A stretch of DNA of 64,000 bases from Saccharothrix sp. ALI-22-I (GTDB lineage Bacteria; Actinomycetota; Actinomycetes; Mycobacteriales; Pseudonocardiaceae): positions 558,001-622,000 of the forward strand of contig NZ_MTQP01000068.1 in assembly GCF_001984175.1 (NCBI RefSeq), given 5' to 3'. Made by a program: the position numbers and the translations under genes. Positions 41,404-50,113 of the stretch are shown here, one piece after another; position 1 is the stretch's first letter; each line of letters starts with the position of its first letter. Under the pieces are notes generated by a model. It did no database searches and was not told where the DNA came from. It worked only from the letters and a program-made list of their open reading frames with translations.

Positions 41404-42933
41404 GTGACGACGCAGGCCCAGCAGCTCGCCGGTCCGCTCTCGGCGGCGGTCGCGAACCTCTGTGTCGGCTTGCAGCCGCAGGTGTCGCCGGCGACCGCGG
41501 CGGGGTTCCGCGAAGTGCTGCGGCGGCTGTCCGCGCCGTTGCAGGTGGCCGTCGCGGGGAGGATCAAGTCCGGTAAGTCGACGTTGGTCAACGCGTTGAT
41601 CGGGCGTCGGGTCGCGCCGACGGACGTGGGCGAGTGCACCCGGCTGGTGACCCGCTTCCAGTACGGCACGGTGGACCGGATCGAGGTCGTGTTCACCGAC
41701 GGCCGCAAGCAGGTGCTGCCGTTCGAGGCCAACGGCTCGATCCCGCCCGATCTCGGCGTGGAGATCGACCAGGTCTCGCACATCGAGGCGTACCTGACGA
41801 ACGCGGTGCTGCGGGACCTCACCGTGATCGACACCCCTGGTCTGGGCTCGCTCGACGCGGCGTCGGTCGCGCGCACGGAGGCGTTGCTCGGCGCGGGGTC
41901 GGACGGCGAGCTGGATCCGGTGTCGCGCAACGCGGTGGCCGGCGCGGAGGCCGTGCTGTACGTCGTCACGCAGGGCGTGCGTGCGGACGACCAGCAGGCG
42001 TTGGCCGCGTTCACCGCCGCCACCGCGAGTCGTGAGGCCGGCCCGGTGAACGCGATCGCGGTGTTGAACAAAGCGGACACCATCGCGGCCGAGACTGTCG
42101 AGGGCTCGAACGGCGACACGTGGCAGGCCGCGGTGCTGCTCGCCGAACGCCAGGCGCTCACCCTCAAACCACGGGTCGCGGACGTGCTGCCGGTGATCGG
42201 CCTGGTCGCCGAGTCCACCGAGACCGGCGGCTTCACGTCGGCCGACGCGGACGTGCTGCGCCGGCTGGCCGAACTGGACGAGGCCACCCGCGAGACCATG
42301 CTGCTCTCGGCGGACCTGTTCGTGAGCTGGGAGTGCGAGGTCCCGGTCGGCACCCGCACCCGGCTGCTGGAGAAGCTGGACCTGTACGGCATCCGCAAAG
42401 CGCTGGAAGCCGTGGACGCGGAACCGGCCATCACCGCCGGCGCCCTGCGGCGCAAGCTGCTCGACGCCTCCGGGCTGGACGGTGTGCGCGCGAAGCTCAA
42501 CGCGGTGTTCCGGTCGCGGGCCGACGGCATCAAGGCCGCCGCCGCGCTGGCCTCGGTGACGTCGCTGGCCGCCGCGTCCGGCGACGCGAACGAGCGGCAA
42601 CGCGTGCACGACGCCATCGAGGTCCTGCTGGCCAAGCCCGAAGCGCACCAACTGCGGCTGCTGGAGGCCTTGACGCTGGTCGCGTCCGGCGCCGTGGCGA
42701 TGCCGAACGACCTGGTGGAAGAGGTGCTGCGGTTCGGCAGCTCACCGGACCTGTCCGAGCAGCTGGGCCTGCGCGGCCGGCCGCCGCAGGAGCTGATGGC
42801 CTACGCGCTGGAACGGGCGGGCTGGTGGCGTTCCTTCGCGTCGTTCGGGGCCACGCCCGCGCAGAGCCGGGTGGCGCACGTGGTGCACCGGGCGTACTTC
42901 CTGATCTGGCAACAACTGCGGGGACGGCGATGA
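41404..42933 (+). CDS. Dynamin-like GTPase, first of pair
   Basis: This is a 509-residue dynamin-family GTPase. G1 is VAGRIKSGKSTLVNALIG, G2 Thr is in DVGECTRLVTRF, G3 is VIDTPGLGSLD and G4 is AVLNKADT. Long helical regions follow, with no clear membrane span. Bacterial dynamins (DynA/DynB, IniA/IniC, LeoA types) act as pairs that bind and reshape or repair membranes. It overlaps the GrpE-like gene by ATGA, and a second dynamin follows, so this is one operon. The GTG at 41404 is chosen as it begins 8 residues before the conserved LAGPLSAAV helix. Confidence 0.88.
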   Translation: MTTQAQQLAGPLSAAVANLCVGLQPQVSPATAAGFREVLRRLSAPLQVAVAGRIKSGKSTLVNALIGRRVAPTDVGECTRLVTRFQYGTVDRIEVVFTDGRKQVLPFEANGSIPPDLGVEIDQVSHIEAYLTNAVLRDLTVIDTPGLGSLDAASVARTEALLGAGSDGELDPVSRNAVAGAEAVLYVVTQGVRADDQQALAAFTAATASREAGPVNAIAVLNKADTIAAETVEGSNGDTWQAAVLLAERQALTLKPRVADVLPVIGLVAESTETGGFTSADADVLRRLAELDEATRETMLLSADLFVSWECEVPVGTRTRLLEKLDLYGIRKALEAVDAEPAITAGALRRKLLDASGLDGVRAKLNAVFRSRADGIKAAAALASVTSLAAASGDANERQRVHDAIEVLLAKPEAHQLRLLEALTLVASGAVAMPNDLVEEVLRFGSSPDLSEQLGLRGRPPQELMAYALERAGWWRSFASFGATPAQSRVAHVVHRAYFLIWQQLRGRR

Positions 42934-43334
42934 GCGGAACGGAACCGGGCGGCGCGGCGTCCGATCACGCTGTGGAGACACACCTGGTAGAGACGACGCT
43001 GGAGACGACGCTGGAGGCCACCATCGCCGGTGAGCTGCTGGACCAGGCGTTGGCGGAACGGCGCGCGCTCGTGCAGCTCTGCCTCTACGCGCTGGACCGG
43101 GCCCGCAGCGCCGGGGTCGTGGAACGGCTCGAAGAGGGTTTGGCGGCCATCGGCGTGACCGCGTTGCGGCCGGACGGCGAGCGGTTCGACCCGTCCCGGC
43201 ACGAGGCGGGCGGCACCGTGCCGACGGCGGACGTGTCCCTGGACGGTGTGGTGGCCGAGACCGAGGTGGTCGGCTTCGCCGATCGCGGGCGGACGCTGCG
43301 CGCGCCGATCGTCACCGTCTACACGGCCCGATGA
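42930..43334 (+). CDS. GrpE-like nucleotide-exchange-factor domain protein
   Basis: This is a 134-residue protein. The first ~60 residues form a short acidic helix (ETTLEATIAGELLDQALAE). The C-terminal ~75 residues resemble the GrpE beta domain: GLAAIGVTALRPDGERFDPS, HEAGGTVPTADVSLDGVVAE, and VGFADRGRTLRAPIVTVY. GrpE normally promotes ADP release from DnaK, but no Hsp70 is encoded nearby. It is locked between two dynamin GTPases with overlapping or 7-base junctions, which suggests a role with them, perhaps as an exchange or adaptor factor. That function is inference. Confidence 0.78.
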   Translation: MSGTEPGGAASDHAVETHLVETTLETTLEATIAGELLDQALAERRALVQLCLYALDRARSAGVVERLEEGLAAIGVTALRPDGERFDPSRHEAGGTVPTADVSLDGVVAETEVVGFADRGRTLRAPIVTVYTAR

Positions 43335-43341
43335 GAACGAG

Positions 43342-45159
43342 ATGAGCACCCTCCCGCAGACGGTCCGGCAGACCAGGGAGAAGCTGACGAACCTGGTCCG
43401 CACGCTGGACCCGTCGGCGGCGTCGTTCGTGGAGACGCGCCGGGCCGGTCCCGCGTCGGTGGTGGTCGTCGGCGAGACGAACCGCGGTAAGAGTTCCCTG
43501 GTCAACGCGCTGCTGGCCACGCCGGGCCTGTCACCGGTCGACGCCGAGGTGGCGACCGCGACGTACCTGGTGTTCCGGCACGGCGAACAGTGGTCCGCGC
43601 GCGCCTGTTACGCCGGGTCGATGTCGCCGGTGCCGTTCGACCGGTCCGAGCTGGTGAACTGGGTGTCCGCGGCGCACGAGCTGCCCGAGGGCATGCTGCC
43701 GCCCCGGTACGTGGAGGTCGACGCGCCCATCCCGCTGCTGGAACGTCTGTCCGTTGTGGACACCCCAGGGGTGGGCGGGCTCGACTCGGTGCACGGAGAG
43801 CTGGCTGCGGAGGCTGCCGCGACCGCCACCGCGTTGCTGTTCGTGGTCGACGCCTCGGCCCCGTTCACGCGTGGTGAGCTGGAGTTCCTGCGCACGGTCG
43901 GCGAACGCGTCGAGACCGTGGTGTTCGCGCTGACGAAGGTGGACCAGTACCGGGGTTGGCGGCAGGTGCTGGAGGCCGACCAGGCGTTGCTGGCCGAGCA
44001 CGCGCCCCGGTTCCGCGGTGCCACGTTCCACCCGGTGTCGTCGCGGATGTTCGAGCTGGCGGGCAAGGCGCCGAACCCGGACGCGGCGGCGATGCTGCGC
44101 GAGCGGTCCGGGATCGGGGCGTTGCAGGAGGCGTTGCAGGAGCTGGTGGTCGGTCGGGCGGCGATGCTCGGCGAGGCCAACGGGCTGCGCGCGCTGGCGA
44201 CCGTGCTGGACGAGCTGATCGCGCGCAACGAGGCGGACAAGCGCGCGCTGTCGTCCGGTGAAGAGGAAGCCGAGACGTTGCGCGAACGGCGTGACGAGCT
44301 GAACTCCCAACGCCGTTCGTCCACGCGCAGCTGGCAGGTCCGGCTGCGGGGCGAGGTGCAGCGCGCTCGGGTGGAAGGCGCGCACGAGGTCAGCCGGCAG
44401 ATGCGGGACGTGCAGACGTGGTTCCGCACGGCCATCGACTCCGCGTCACGCGAGCAGTTGGCGACGTTGCCGCATCAGGTGGACGCGGCGTTGCAGATGG
44501 TGTCCGGCCGGATCAGCGCCGGGTTGGCCGTGCGGCTGTCCCGCGTCGCCGATTCGGCCTTGGCCGACCTGTTCTCGGCCGAGGAGCTGGCCGTGATCCG
44601 GGGCCAGTTCGCGCGGGGCGTGACGCCGCCGGTCGTGCTGCGGCCACCGGAGAAGCGGGCGCCGACCGCCGAGGACAAGCTGCTGGTGTTCATGGGCGTG
44701 TCCGGCGGGTTGGGCGCGGGCCGGCTGGCGGCGTTGCCGTTGGCCGGGCTCGGGGTGGCGGCGCTGAACCCGATCGTGCTGCCGGTGACGATCGCCCTCG
44801 GTTTGGGCGCGGGCTGGTGGATGGCCCGCACGCGCAAGCACTCGGCCGACAAGCAGCACCTCAAGCAGTGGCTGTCGGACGCCATCGCGGACGCCCGGTC
44901 CACTGTGGACCAGCTGGTGGCTGAGCAGTTGATCGAGGCCGAGCAGCAGCTGTCGCTGGCGTTGGACGACGCGCTGGGCAAGCGGGTCGACGCGATCGAG
45001 GTGGAGCTGCGCGAGGTCGACAAGGCGCTGCGGATGGAAGCCGGCGAACGCACGCGGGCGTTGCAGGCGGTGACCCGTCGACTGGCCGAACTCACGGCCG
45101 GTAAGGCGCGCGTGGACGAGTTGTTGGCTCGGATCAGGGCCGTTCGCGATCGCGTTTGA
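43342..45159 (+). CDS. Dynamin-like GTPase, second of pair, membrane-associated
   Basis: This is a 605-residue GTPase starting at an ATG (43342). G1 is VVVGETNRGKSSLVNALLA, G3 is VVDTPGVGGLDSV and G4 is ALTKVDQYRGW. A long charged coiled coil covers ~300-375 (EEEAETLRERRDELNSQRR). A Gly/Ala/Leu-rich hydrophobic pair (LGAGRLAALPLAGLGVAAL, PIVLPVTIALGLGAGWWM) near 475-515 would insert in membrane, as the paddle of bacterial dynamins does. A C-terminal coiled coil follows. It is larger than the first GTPase, so an asymmetric heterodimer is likely. Confidence 0.88.
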   Translation: MSTLPQTVRQTREKLTNLVRTLDPSAASFVETRRAGPASVVVVGETNRGKSSLVNALLATPGLSPVDAEVATATYLVFRHGEQWSARACYAGSMSPVPFDRSELVNWVSAAHELPEGMLPPRYVEVDAPIPLLERLSVVDTPGVGGLDSVHGELAAEAAATATALLFVVDASAPFTRGELEFLRTVGERVETVVFALTKVDQYRGWRQVLEADQALLAEHAPRFRGATFHPVSSRMFELAGKAPNPDAAAMLRERSGIGALQEALQELVVGRAAMLGEANGLRALATVLDELIARNEADKRALSSGEEEAETLRERRDELNSQRRSSTRSWQVRLRGEVQRARVEGAHEVSRQMRDVQTWFRTAIDSASREQLATLPHQVDAALQMVSGRISAGLAVRLSRVADSALADLFSAEELAVIRGQFARGVTPPVVLRPPEKRAPTAEDKLLVFMGVSGGLGAGRLAALPLAGLGVAALNPIVLPVTIALGLGAGWWMARTRKHSADKQHLKQWLSDAIADARSTVDQLVAEQLIEAEQQLSLALDDALGKRVDAIEVELREVDKALRMEAGERTRALQAVTRRLAELTAGKARVDELLARIRAVRDRV

Positions 45160-45424
45160 GACTATTTTTTGGCGGATTAAGGGGATAACGAGCCAATTCT
45201 TCATTGGATGCGGCCTGTCACCCGTACGGCCTAATGTTGATAGGGTTTCCGCTGGTAGATCGGTCGTTGTGCGTGCAATTAACATCGATGTTTCGTACTT
45301 CTCCCTTACTCTGATCCATTGTGGTGGGTTCCACTTAACGGTCGATTGACCATTGCGAAATGCCTGTTCACGTGCGACTGATTCGCTGATTTCGGGTAAT
45401 TACCGACGGCGGGGGCGAATCGAG

Positions 45425-46243
45425 ATGACGTTGAACAGGGACCGGGTGGTGGCGGCGAGCCTCGTGGGTACGGTGGTCGTCGTCCTGGGTTTCGCCTCGG
45501 GTCTGGGCCGGGTGCCGATCGGCGCCGCGGACCAGCAGGCGATCACCCACCCGCCCCAGTCACCGGACCACGTGACGGGCACGACGCCACCGGTGCCGAC
45601 CGTCTACGTTGGACAGCCCCAGTCGCAGGGGCAACCGAACCGCAACGTGGTCGGGCAGCGGCCCGTCCCGACCCACCCGAACCCGGTCCACCCGGACCCG
45701 ACACACCCCGGCGGCGGTCACCCGGCCCCGAACCCCACCACCCCGCCGACCACCACGCCGCCCGCCCAACAGCCGCCGTGCGACGTGGACGCGATCGGCG
45801 GCCTGCTCGGCCGACTCGGCGCGGTGGTCGAAGGTCTGCCGCTGGTGTCCGACCTGACCGGCGCGCTGCCGCTGCTCGGCGGTGACGGGCTGGGCGCGGT
45901 GACCGGCACCCTCGGCGGACTGACCGGCGCGGTCGGTGGTCTCACCGGCAGCCTGACGGGCGCCCTCGGCCTCCTCGGGGGCGCCACGTCGACGCCGCTC
46001 ACCGGCCCACTCGCCGGTGTTCTCCCCACCGGCGCGACGGGCAGCCTCCAGCCCGGAACGGCCGTGAGCGGCGTCGGCGGTCTGCCCGATCTCGCCGGAG
46101 TGGTCGGCACGGCGACGTCCACCGGCGCGCTGCCCATCGCCGGCACCAACAACGCCGAGCTCAACGGTCTGCTCGGCAACGGTTGCGGCCTCCTCGTCCA
46201 GCCCGGGGACGGTCGGATCGTCGGATTGCTGAGCACGCCATGA
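45425..46243 (+). CDS. Secreted low-complexity protein preceding copper genes
   Basis: This is a 272-residue protein. The N-terminal hydrophobic segment (VVAASLVGTVVVVLGFASG) acts as a signal or anchor. Residues ~40-115 are Pro/Gln/His/Thr-rich (HPNPVHPDPTHPGGGHPAP). A single CDV and a late CGLLVQPG Cys may pair. Residues ~130-235 are Gly/Leu/Thr-rich with repeating LGGLTGAVGGLTGSLTGAL. Resembles actinobacterial envelope proteins of unknown role. Its stop overlaps the ATG of copD-like gene. The His-rich region could bind copper. Preceded by a 265-base AT-richer promoter region with no gene. Confidence 0.7.
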   Translation: MTLNRDRVVAASLVGTVVVVLGFASGLGRVPIGAADQQAITHPPQSPDHVTGTTPPVPTVYVGQPQSQGQPNRNVVGQRPVPTHPNPVHPDPTHPGGGHPAPNPTTPPTTTPPAQQPPCDVDAIGGLLGRLGAVVEGLPLVSDLTGALPLLGGDGLGAVTGTLGGLTGAVGGLTGSLTGALGLLGGATSTPLTGPLAGVLPTGATGSLQPGTAVSGVGGLPDLAGVVGTATSTGALPIAGTNNAELNGLLGNGCGLLVQPGDGRIVGLLSTP

Positions 46244-47130
46244 GCCTCGCGCTGGCCGCGGGCGAGGCCGCGAAGTCCTGGTTCACGTTGGCCCGGATCG
46301 TCGACTACACCGGCACCGTCCTGTTCTTCGGCGGCGCGGCGTTCCTGGCGTTCCTCTGGCCGTCCGGCGCGAACGAACGCCGTCCGGCCCGGCTGCTGAT
46401 CGCCGGCTGGCTGCTCGGCCTGCTGGGCACCATCGCCGGCCTGTTGATGGAAGCCGCCTGGATCGGCCAGGTCGCGCCCACCGACGTGGACCTCGCCGTC
46501 GTCATCCCGATCCTCGACATCCCGTTCGGCCGGGTGTGGGTGGGCCGCGGCCTGCTGTGGCTGCTGGCCGGCGTCGTGCTCGCCGACCTGCTGCGCCGCG
46601 GCGAGCGGGCCGTCACGTCACTGCCGTGGCGGGTCGGCGCGGGCGCGGTCGCGTTCGGGGTGCTGCGGACCAGCGGCATGACCGGCCACGCGCCCGACCT
46701 CGGCTGGTGGGCGCAGGTGGCCGTGCTGGTGCACATCGCCGCGATCTGCCTGTGGGTCGGCGGTCTGGCCCTGCTGCTGTTCGGGGTCCTGCCGAAACGG
46801 GATCTGGACACGATCACCGAGGTCGTGCCGCGCTACTCGAAGCTCGCCCTCGGCTCGGTGTCCGCGCTGGTCGTCGCCGGAGGGGTGCTGGCCTGGCGGC
46901 TCAACGGCTGGCGCTTCGACACCGACTACGCCCGGATCCTGCTGATCAAGATCGGCCTGTTCGGCGTGCTGCTCGCCGCGGGCCTGTTCAGCAAGAGGTG
47001 GGTCGACCGCCGCCTCACCACCGCTACCTCCGTCGCGCCCTTCGCCCGCTCGGTCGCCCTGGAGACCGTGCTCGCGATCGTCGTCATCGGCGCGGCGGGC
47101 TTCCTCGTCACCGCCAGCCCTGGCCGGTGA
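46240..47130 (+). CDS. CopD-family copper-resistance membrane protein
   Basis: This is a 296-residue protein with about eight hydrophobic segments (VLFFGGAAFLAFLWP, IAGWLLGLLGTIAGLLME, VAVLVHIAAICLWVGGLALLL, IGLFGVLLAAGLFSK, VLAIVVIGAAGFLVTA). The CopD/YcnJ-type signature is VLVHIAAICLWVGGL with conserved His, plus TSGMTGHAPDLG. CopD homologues move copper across the membrane. It is coupled to the upstream secreted gene by ATGA and is followed by two cupredoxin genes, forming a copper module. Confidence 0.88.
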   Translation: MSLALAAGEAAKSWFTLARIVDYTGTVLFFGGAAFLAFLWPSGANERRPARLLIAGWLLGLLGTIAGLLMEAAWIGQVAPTDVDLAVVIPILDIPFGRVWVGRGLLWLLAGVVLADLLRRGERAVTSLPWRVGAGAVAFGVLRTSGMTGHAPDLGWWAQVAVLVHIAAICLWVGGLALLLFGVLPKRDLDTITEVVPRYSKLALGSVSALVVAGGVLAWRLNGWRFDTDYARILLIKIGLFGVLLAAGLFSKRWVDRRLTTATSVAPFARSVALETVLAIVVIGAAGFLVTASPGR

Positions 47131-47154
47131 AGTCCAATGAAGAAGGAGTCCACT

Positions 47155-48072
47155 GTGGACAGTACGGAACCCCGGCGGGGCGGCAAGTTCGCCTTCGTGC
47201 TGGCCGTCCTCGGCATGGCCGGGGCGGTGCTCAGCCTGACCATGGTCGGTTCGTCGTTGCCGACGACCGAAACCGTCGGTCAGGTCGACCTGGCCGCCCA
47301 AGCGGGCCACCAGGCAGCCGCGGCGGCCCCGCAGGCCGCGGCCGCCAAGTCGGTCAGCATCTCCGGCTACGCCTACAGCCCGGCGACGCTGACCGTCAAC
47401 GTCGGTGACACCGTGACCTGGACCAACCAGGACACGGCGCCGCACAACGTGGTGGTCACCTCCGGCCCGGAGAAGTTCACCTCGCCCACCCTGCAAAAGG
47501 GCCAGTCCTACACGTTCACGTTCACCAAGGCCGGCAGCTACCAGTACTACTGCTCGGTCCACCCGGACATGAAGGCGTCGGTCACCGTCGCCGGTGGCGC
47601 CACGACCACGGCTCCGCCCACCACGACCACGGCTCCGCCCACCACGACCGCCGCGCCGACCACGACGATGCCCGGTCACCCCACCACCACCCCGCCCACG
47701 ACCACGACCCCGCCCGCGGGTGAGCCGCCGGCGTCGTGCGTCCCGAAGGAAGCACTGGCACCGCTGCTCGCGCACATCAAGGCGGCTCACCTGGAGACGT
47801 CCCCCCTCCAGCAGGTGACCGACGCGCTGGCGTTCGACCAGTACATCAAGTCGCACACCGTGATGCTGGGTCAGGTGCTCGACCCGTTGCTCGGCTCCAC
47901 CCTGAGTGGCGACGTGCTGTCGCCGTTCGTCGCCCACGTCAAGGCGGCTCACCTGGAGATGTCTCCCCAGGAGCAGGTGAACGAGGCGCTGGCGTTCGAC
48001 CAGTACATCAAGACCCACACCGTGATGTTGGAGCAGATGCTCGACCCGGCGTTGGCGCAAGCGACCTGCTGA
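47155..48072 (+). CDS. Anchored cupredoxin with duplicated C-terminal unit
   Basis: This is a 305-residue protein. The GTG at 47155 has AAGGAG six bases upstream and is preferred to the ATG at 47137, which overlaps that site. A hydrophobic N-terminal span is followed by an Ala/Gln linker. A plastocyanin-like domain has GYAYSPATLTVNVGDTVTW, APHNVVV (first His) and YYCSVHPDM (Cys, His, Met ligands). A Thr/Pro linker (TTTAPPTTT repeats) leads to two ~45-residue units (LLAHIKAAHLETSPLQQV and FVAHVKAAHLEMSPQEQV, each with ALAFDQYIK and HTVML), a duplication I cannot assign. Likely extracellular copper carrier. Confidence 0.85.
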   Translation: MDSTEPRRGGKFAFVLAVLGMAGAVLSLTMVGSSLPTTETVGQVDLAAQAGHQAAAAAPQAAAAKSVSISGYAYSPATLTVNVGDTVTWTNQDTAPHNVVVTSGPEKFTSPTLQKGQSYTFTFTKAGSYQYYCSVHPDMKASVTVAGGATTTAPPTTTTAPPTTTAAPTTTMPGHPTTTPPTTTTPPAGEPPASCVPKEALAPLLAHIKAAHLETSPLQQVTDALAFDQYIKSHTVMLGQVLDPLLGSTLSGDVLSPFVAHVKAAHLEMSPQEQVNEALAFDQYIKTHTVMLEQMLDPALAQATC

Positions 48073-48130
48073 TCACCGGCGACCCGGACAACGCCGTCCT
48101 GGTCGCCCCCCGCTTCTTGGAGACCACCTC

Positions 48131-48757
48131 ATGCGCGCCTTGCTCGCCGCCGCGTTCCTCCTGCTCCTGGCGTTGCCCCCGGCGTCGGCCCAAGCCGTGG
48201 CCGCTGCCGGCGCTCAAGGCCACCAGATCCCGATCGCCCAGTACGCCTACCAGCCCGCCGAGATGACGATGCGCGTCGGCGAGACGGTGACCTGGATCAA
48301 CCAGGACACGGCGCCGCACGACGTGGTCACCACCTCCGGCCCCGCGGTGCTCAAGTCGCCGCTGCTGGAGCAGGGGCAGTCGTGGAGCTTCACGTTCACC
48401 GTGCCCGGCACCTACCAGTACTACTGCTCGGTGCACCCGGACATGCGGGCGAGCATCACGATCCTGCCCGAGGAGACCACCGCCGCGGCCCCGCCGCTGG
48501 CCGCGCAACAGCCCCCGGCCGCCGCCGTGCCACCGGCCGATCCGCAGGCCACCGCACCGGCCGCCACCGCCGGCGACCCCGCCTCGCCCTCCGCTCCCAC
48601 CGCTCTCACGACGACCATCGCACCGGCCCAGGTCACGGCCGCCGTTCCGCAGTCGTCCTCGGGTGGACTGGATCCGATGCTCCTGTTGGCCGGTCTGGTT
48701 GCCGCCGTCACGACGTTCTGCCTGCTCCTCATCGGTTCACGACCGGAGAAGGGGTGA
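48131..48757 (+). CDS. Secreted cupredoxin with C-terminal membrane anchor
   Basis: This is a 208-residue paralogue of the preceding cupredoxin domain. A signal peptide covers ~1-21 (LLAAAFLLLLALPPASAQA). The copper domain has QYAYQPAEMTMRVGETVTW, APHDVVT and YYCSVHPDM, with His, Cys, His and Met type 1 copper ligands. An Ala/Pro-rich linker leads to a C-terminal membrane span (PMLLLAGLVAAVTTFCLLLIG) and basic tail. It is 58 bases after the first cupredoxin. Likely electron or copper shuttle at the outer face of the membrane. Confidence 0.87.
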   Translation: MRALLAAAFLLLLALPPASAQAVAAAGAQGHQIPIAQYAYQPAEMTMRVGETVTWINQDTAPHDVVTTSGPAVLKSPLLEQGQSWSFTFTVPGTYQYYCSVHPDMRASITILPEETTAAAPPLAAQQPPAAAVPPADPQATAPAATAGDPASPSAPTALTTTIAPAQVTAAVPQSSSGGLDPMLLLAGLVAAVTTFCLLLIGSRPEKG

Positions 48758-48834
48758 CGTGGGGTTCCCCGGCGGAACCGAACAGGCATAACGTGAGTCC
48801 TACCCGTACAGATCGCCAGGAGGGTGGGAACACG

Positions 48835-49509
48835 GTGTACATCGACGAGACAGGCGCGACCGATGGCGAGCTGAAGGTCACGGTCAGCGACGAGGAGTAC
48901 ACCGCCGAGGCGACCTACGACCTCGATCAGGACGGCGTCGAGGACAGCGCGGTCGTGGAGACCGACGACGGTGGGCACTTGGCGTTCACCGACACCGATG
49001 GTGACGGCCAAGCCGACCTGATGAGCACGTTCGACGCCGACGGCGAGCTGACCAGCCAGGCCGAGTTCGACGAGGGCTCCGGCGAGTGGATCGCGGTGGA
49101 CCCGTCGGACGACCGCGGCCAGCAGGCGAACACGAACGCCGGCAAGGCCATCGTGGTCGACGTGGAGGACGGCGAGGACCAGAACGTCGGCCCCGCCACC
49201 GAGGACACCGACGGCGACGGCCGCGCCGACACGGCGGTGGTGAAGGACGAGGACGGCGACACCTGGCTGTTCACCGATGCCGACGGCGACGGCAAGGCGG
49301 ACCTGGCCACCGAGATCACCCAGGACGGCGAGGTCACCGTCTCCAAGCACACCGCCGACGACGAGTGGACCGAGGTCGAGCACGGCCGCATCGGCGAGGA
49401 CGGCAAGTACACGCCGGACAACGACGAGGTGTGGGGGAACGAGAAGGTCACGGTCTCCGGCGTGGTCCGCATCGACTCCGTGACCGGCCAGTGGATCAGC
49501 CCGAACTGA
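48835..49509 (+). CDS. Acidic protein with DxDxDG calcium-type loops, no signal peptide
   Basis: This is a 224-residue, very acidic protein starting at a GTG with AGGAGG upstream. It contains four Ca-binding-type loops (DLDQDGVEDSA, DTDGDGQADLM, DTDGDGRADTA, DADGDGKADLA) arranged in two halves, each followed by a beta-rich HLAFT or WLFT segment and EGSGEWIAV or DDEWTEVEH. These resemble dockerin/thrombospondin-3 repeats, usually extracellular, yet no signal or membrane segment is visible. It may be an actinobacterial DUF family. A role in calcium binding is inferred from the loops. Confidence 0.75.
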   Translation: MYIDETGATDGELKVTVSDEEYTAEATYDLDQDGVEDSAVVETDDGGHLAFTDTDGDGQADLMSTFDADGELTSQAEFDEGSGEWIAVDPSDDRGQQANTNAGKAIVVDVEDGEDQNVGPATEDTDGDGRADTAVVKDEDGDTWLFTDADGDGKADLATEITQDGEVTVSKHTADDEWTEVEHGRIGEDGKYTPDNDEVWGNEKVTVSGVVRIDSVTGQWISPN

Positions 49510-50113
49510 CCGGTGCTCACCTTTTCGGTTTTCACCTTCCGGTGTCTCCGACGAGCCGCTGCCGTCGTCCCTGGTGACCCGGGGATCGCCCTGCGGCCGC
49601 TCCCCCATTCCCTTCGGCGGGCCACTGCGCCACGGCGCCGAAGTGGCGGGCTGTGGCGACTGGCCACGGTCCGCCCGACCCTTGTGGCCGAGGTGGAACC
49701 GGCGCTCACCGTGCTGCTCGGTTCGCCCATGCGTCGAGCCTGAAACGGTCAGGAAAAACAGGCATTTCGACCCAACAATTCTTTCACCATGACGTGAGAG
49801 CGCTCTCACAGGTCATGAGTTGTACACCTGATCGTGTGGTGATCGACGCACCGCTACGCCCTTGCATTCCGTGAACTAAAGCCCAGGTCACAGGGAGGAT
49901 TTGTGGTGATCGGGTGCTGAATCGATTCCAGAATCGGTTTTGTGAGCCAGCCGACAGGTCAGATGCGCGTTACCGGGGATTAACCCGGCTAACCTCCGTC
50001 TATCCCCTTAAACGGCACGCCCTCCACCGGGCGGGCGGAGCCATTCCCGAGGACGTCCCACCCGGACATCGGCGTCCACCGTGGGCTGGCGCTCAGCTAG
50101 GAGACGAGACGAG
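49510..50113. other. 604-base intergenic region before pckG
   Basis: No convincing gene is seen on either strand. It holds a 16-bp perfect palindrome at 49794-49809 and a short AT-richer stretch before pckG (about 49850-50010). CCGGG/CCCGG arms around GATTAA occur near 49974. A GGGAGGATTTGTGGTG at ~49894-49910 looks like a ribosome site but opens only 5 codons. The length suggests complex regulation or a non-coding RNA. Confidence 0.5.
49794..49809. promoter_or_regulatory. Perfect 16-bp LacI-type palindrome
   Basis: GTGAGAGCGCTCTCAC is fully symmetric and close to the TGGGAGCGCTCCCA operators bound by actinobacterial LacI-family sugar regulators. CATGAC and GTCATG flank it, extending the symmetry imperfectly. 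It lies ~305 bases upstream of pckG, the next rightward gene, hinting at carbon-source control of gluconeogenesis. Confidence 0.55.

Noticed and set aside
45160-45424. Small RNA or riboswitch before the copper module
   Set aside because: The region is AT-richer but no stable or recognisable structure was seen; treated as promoter DNA.
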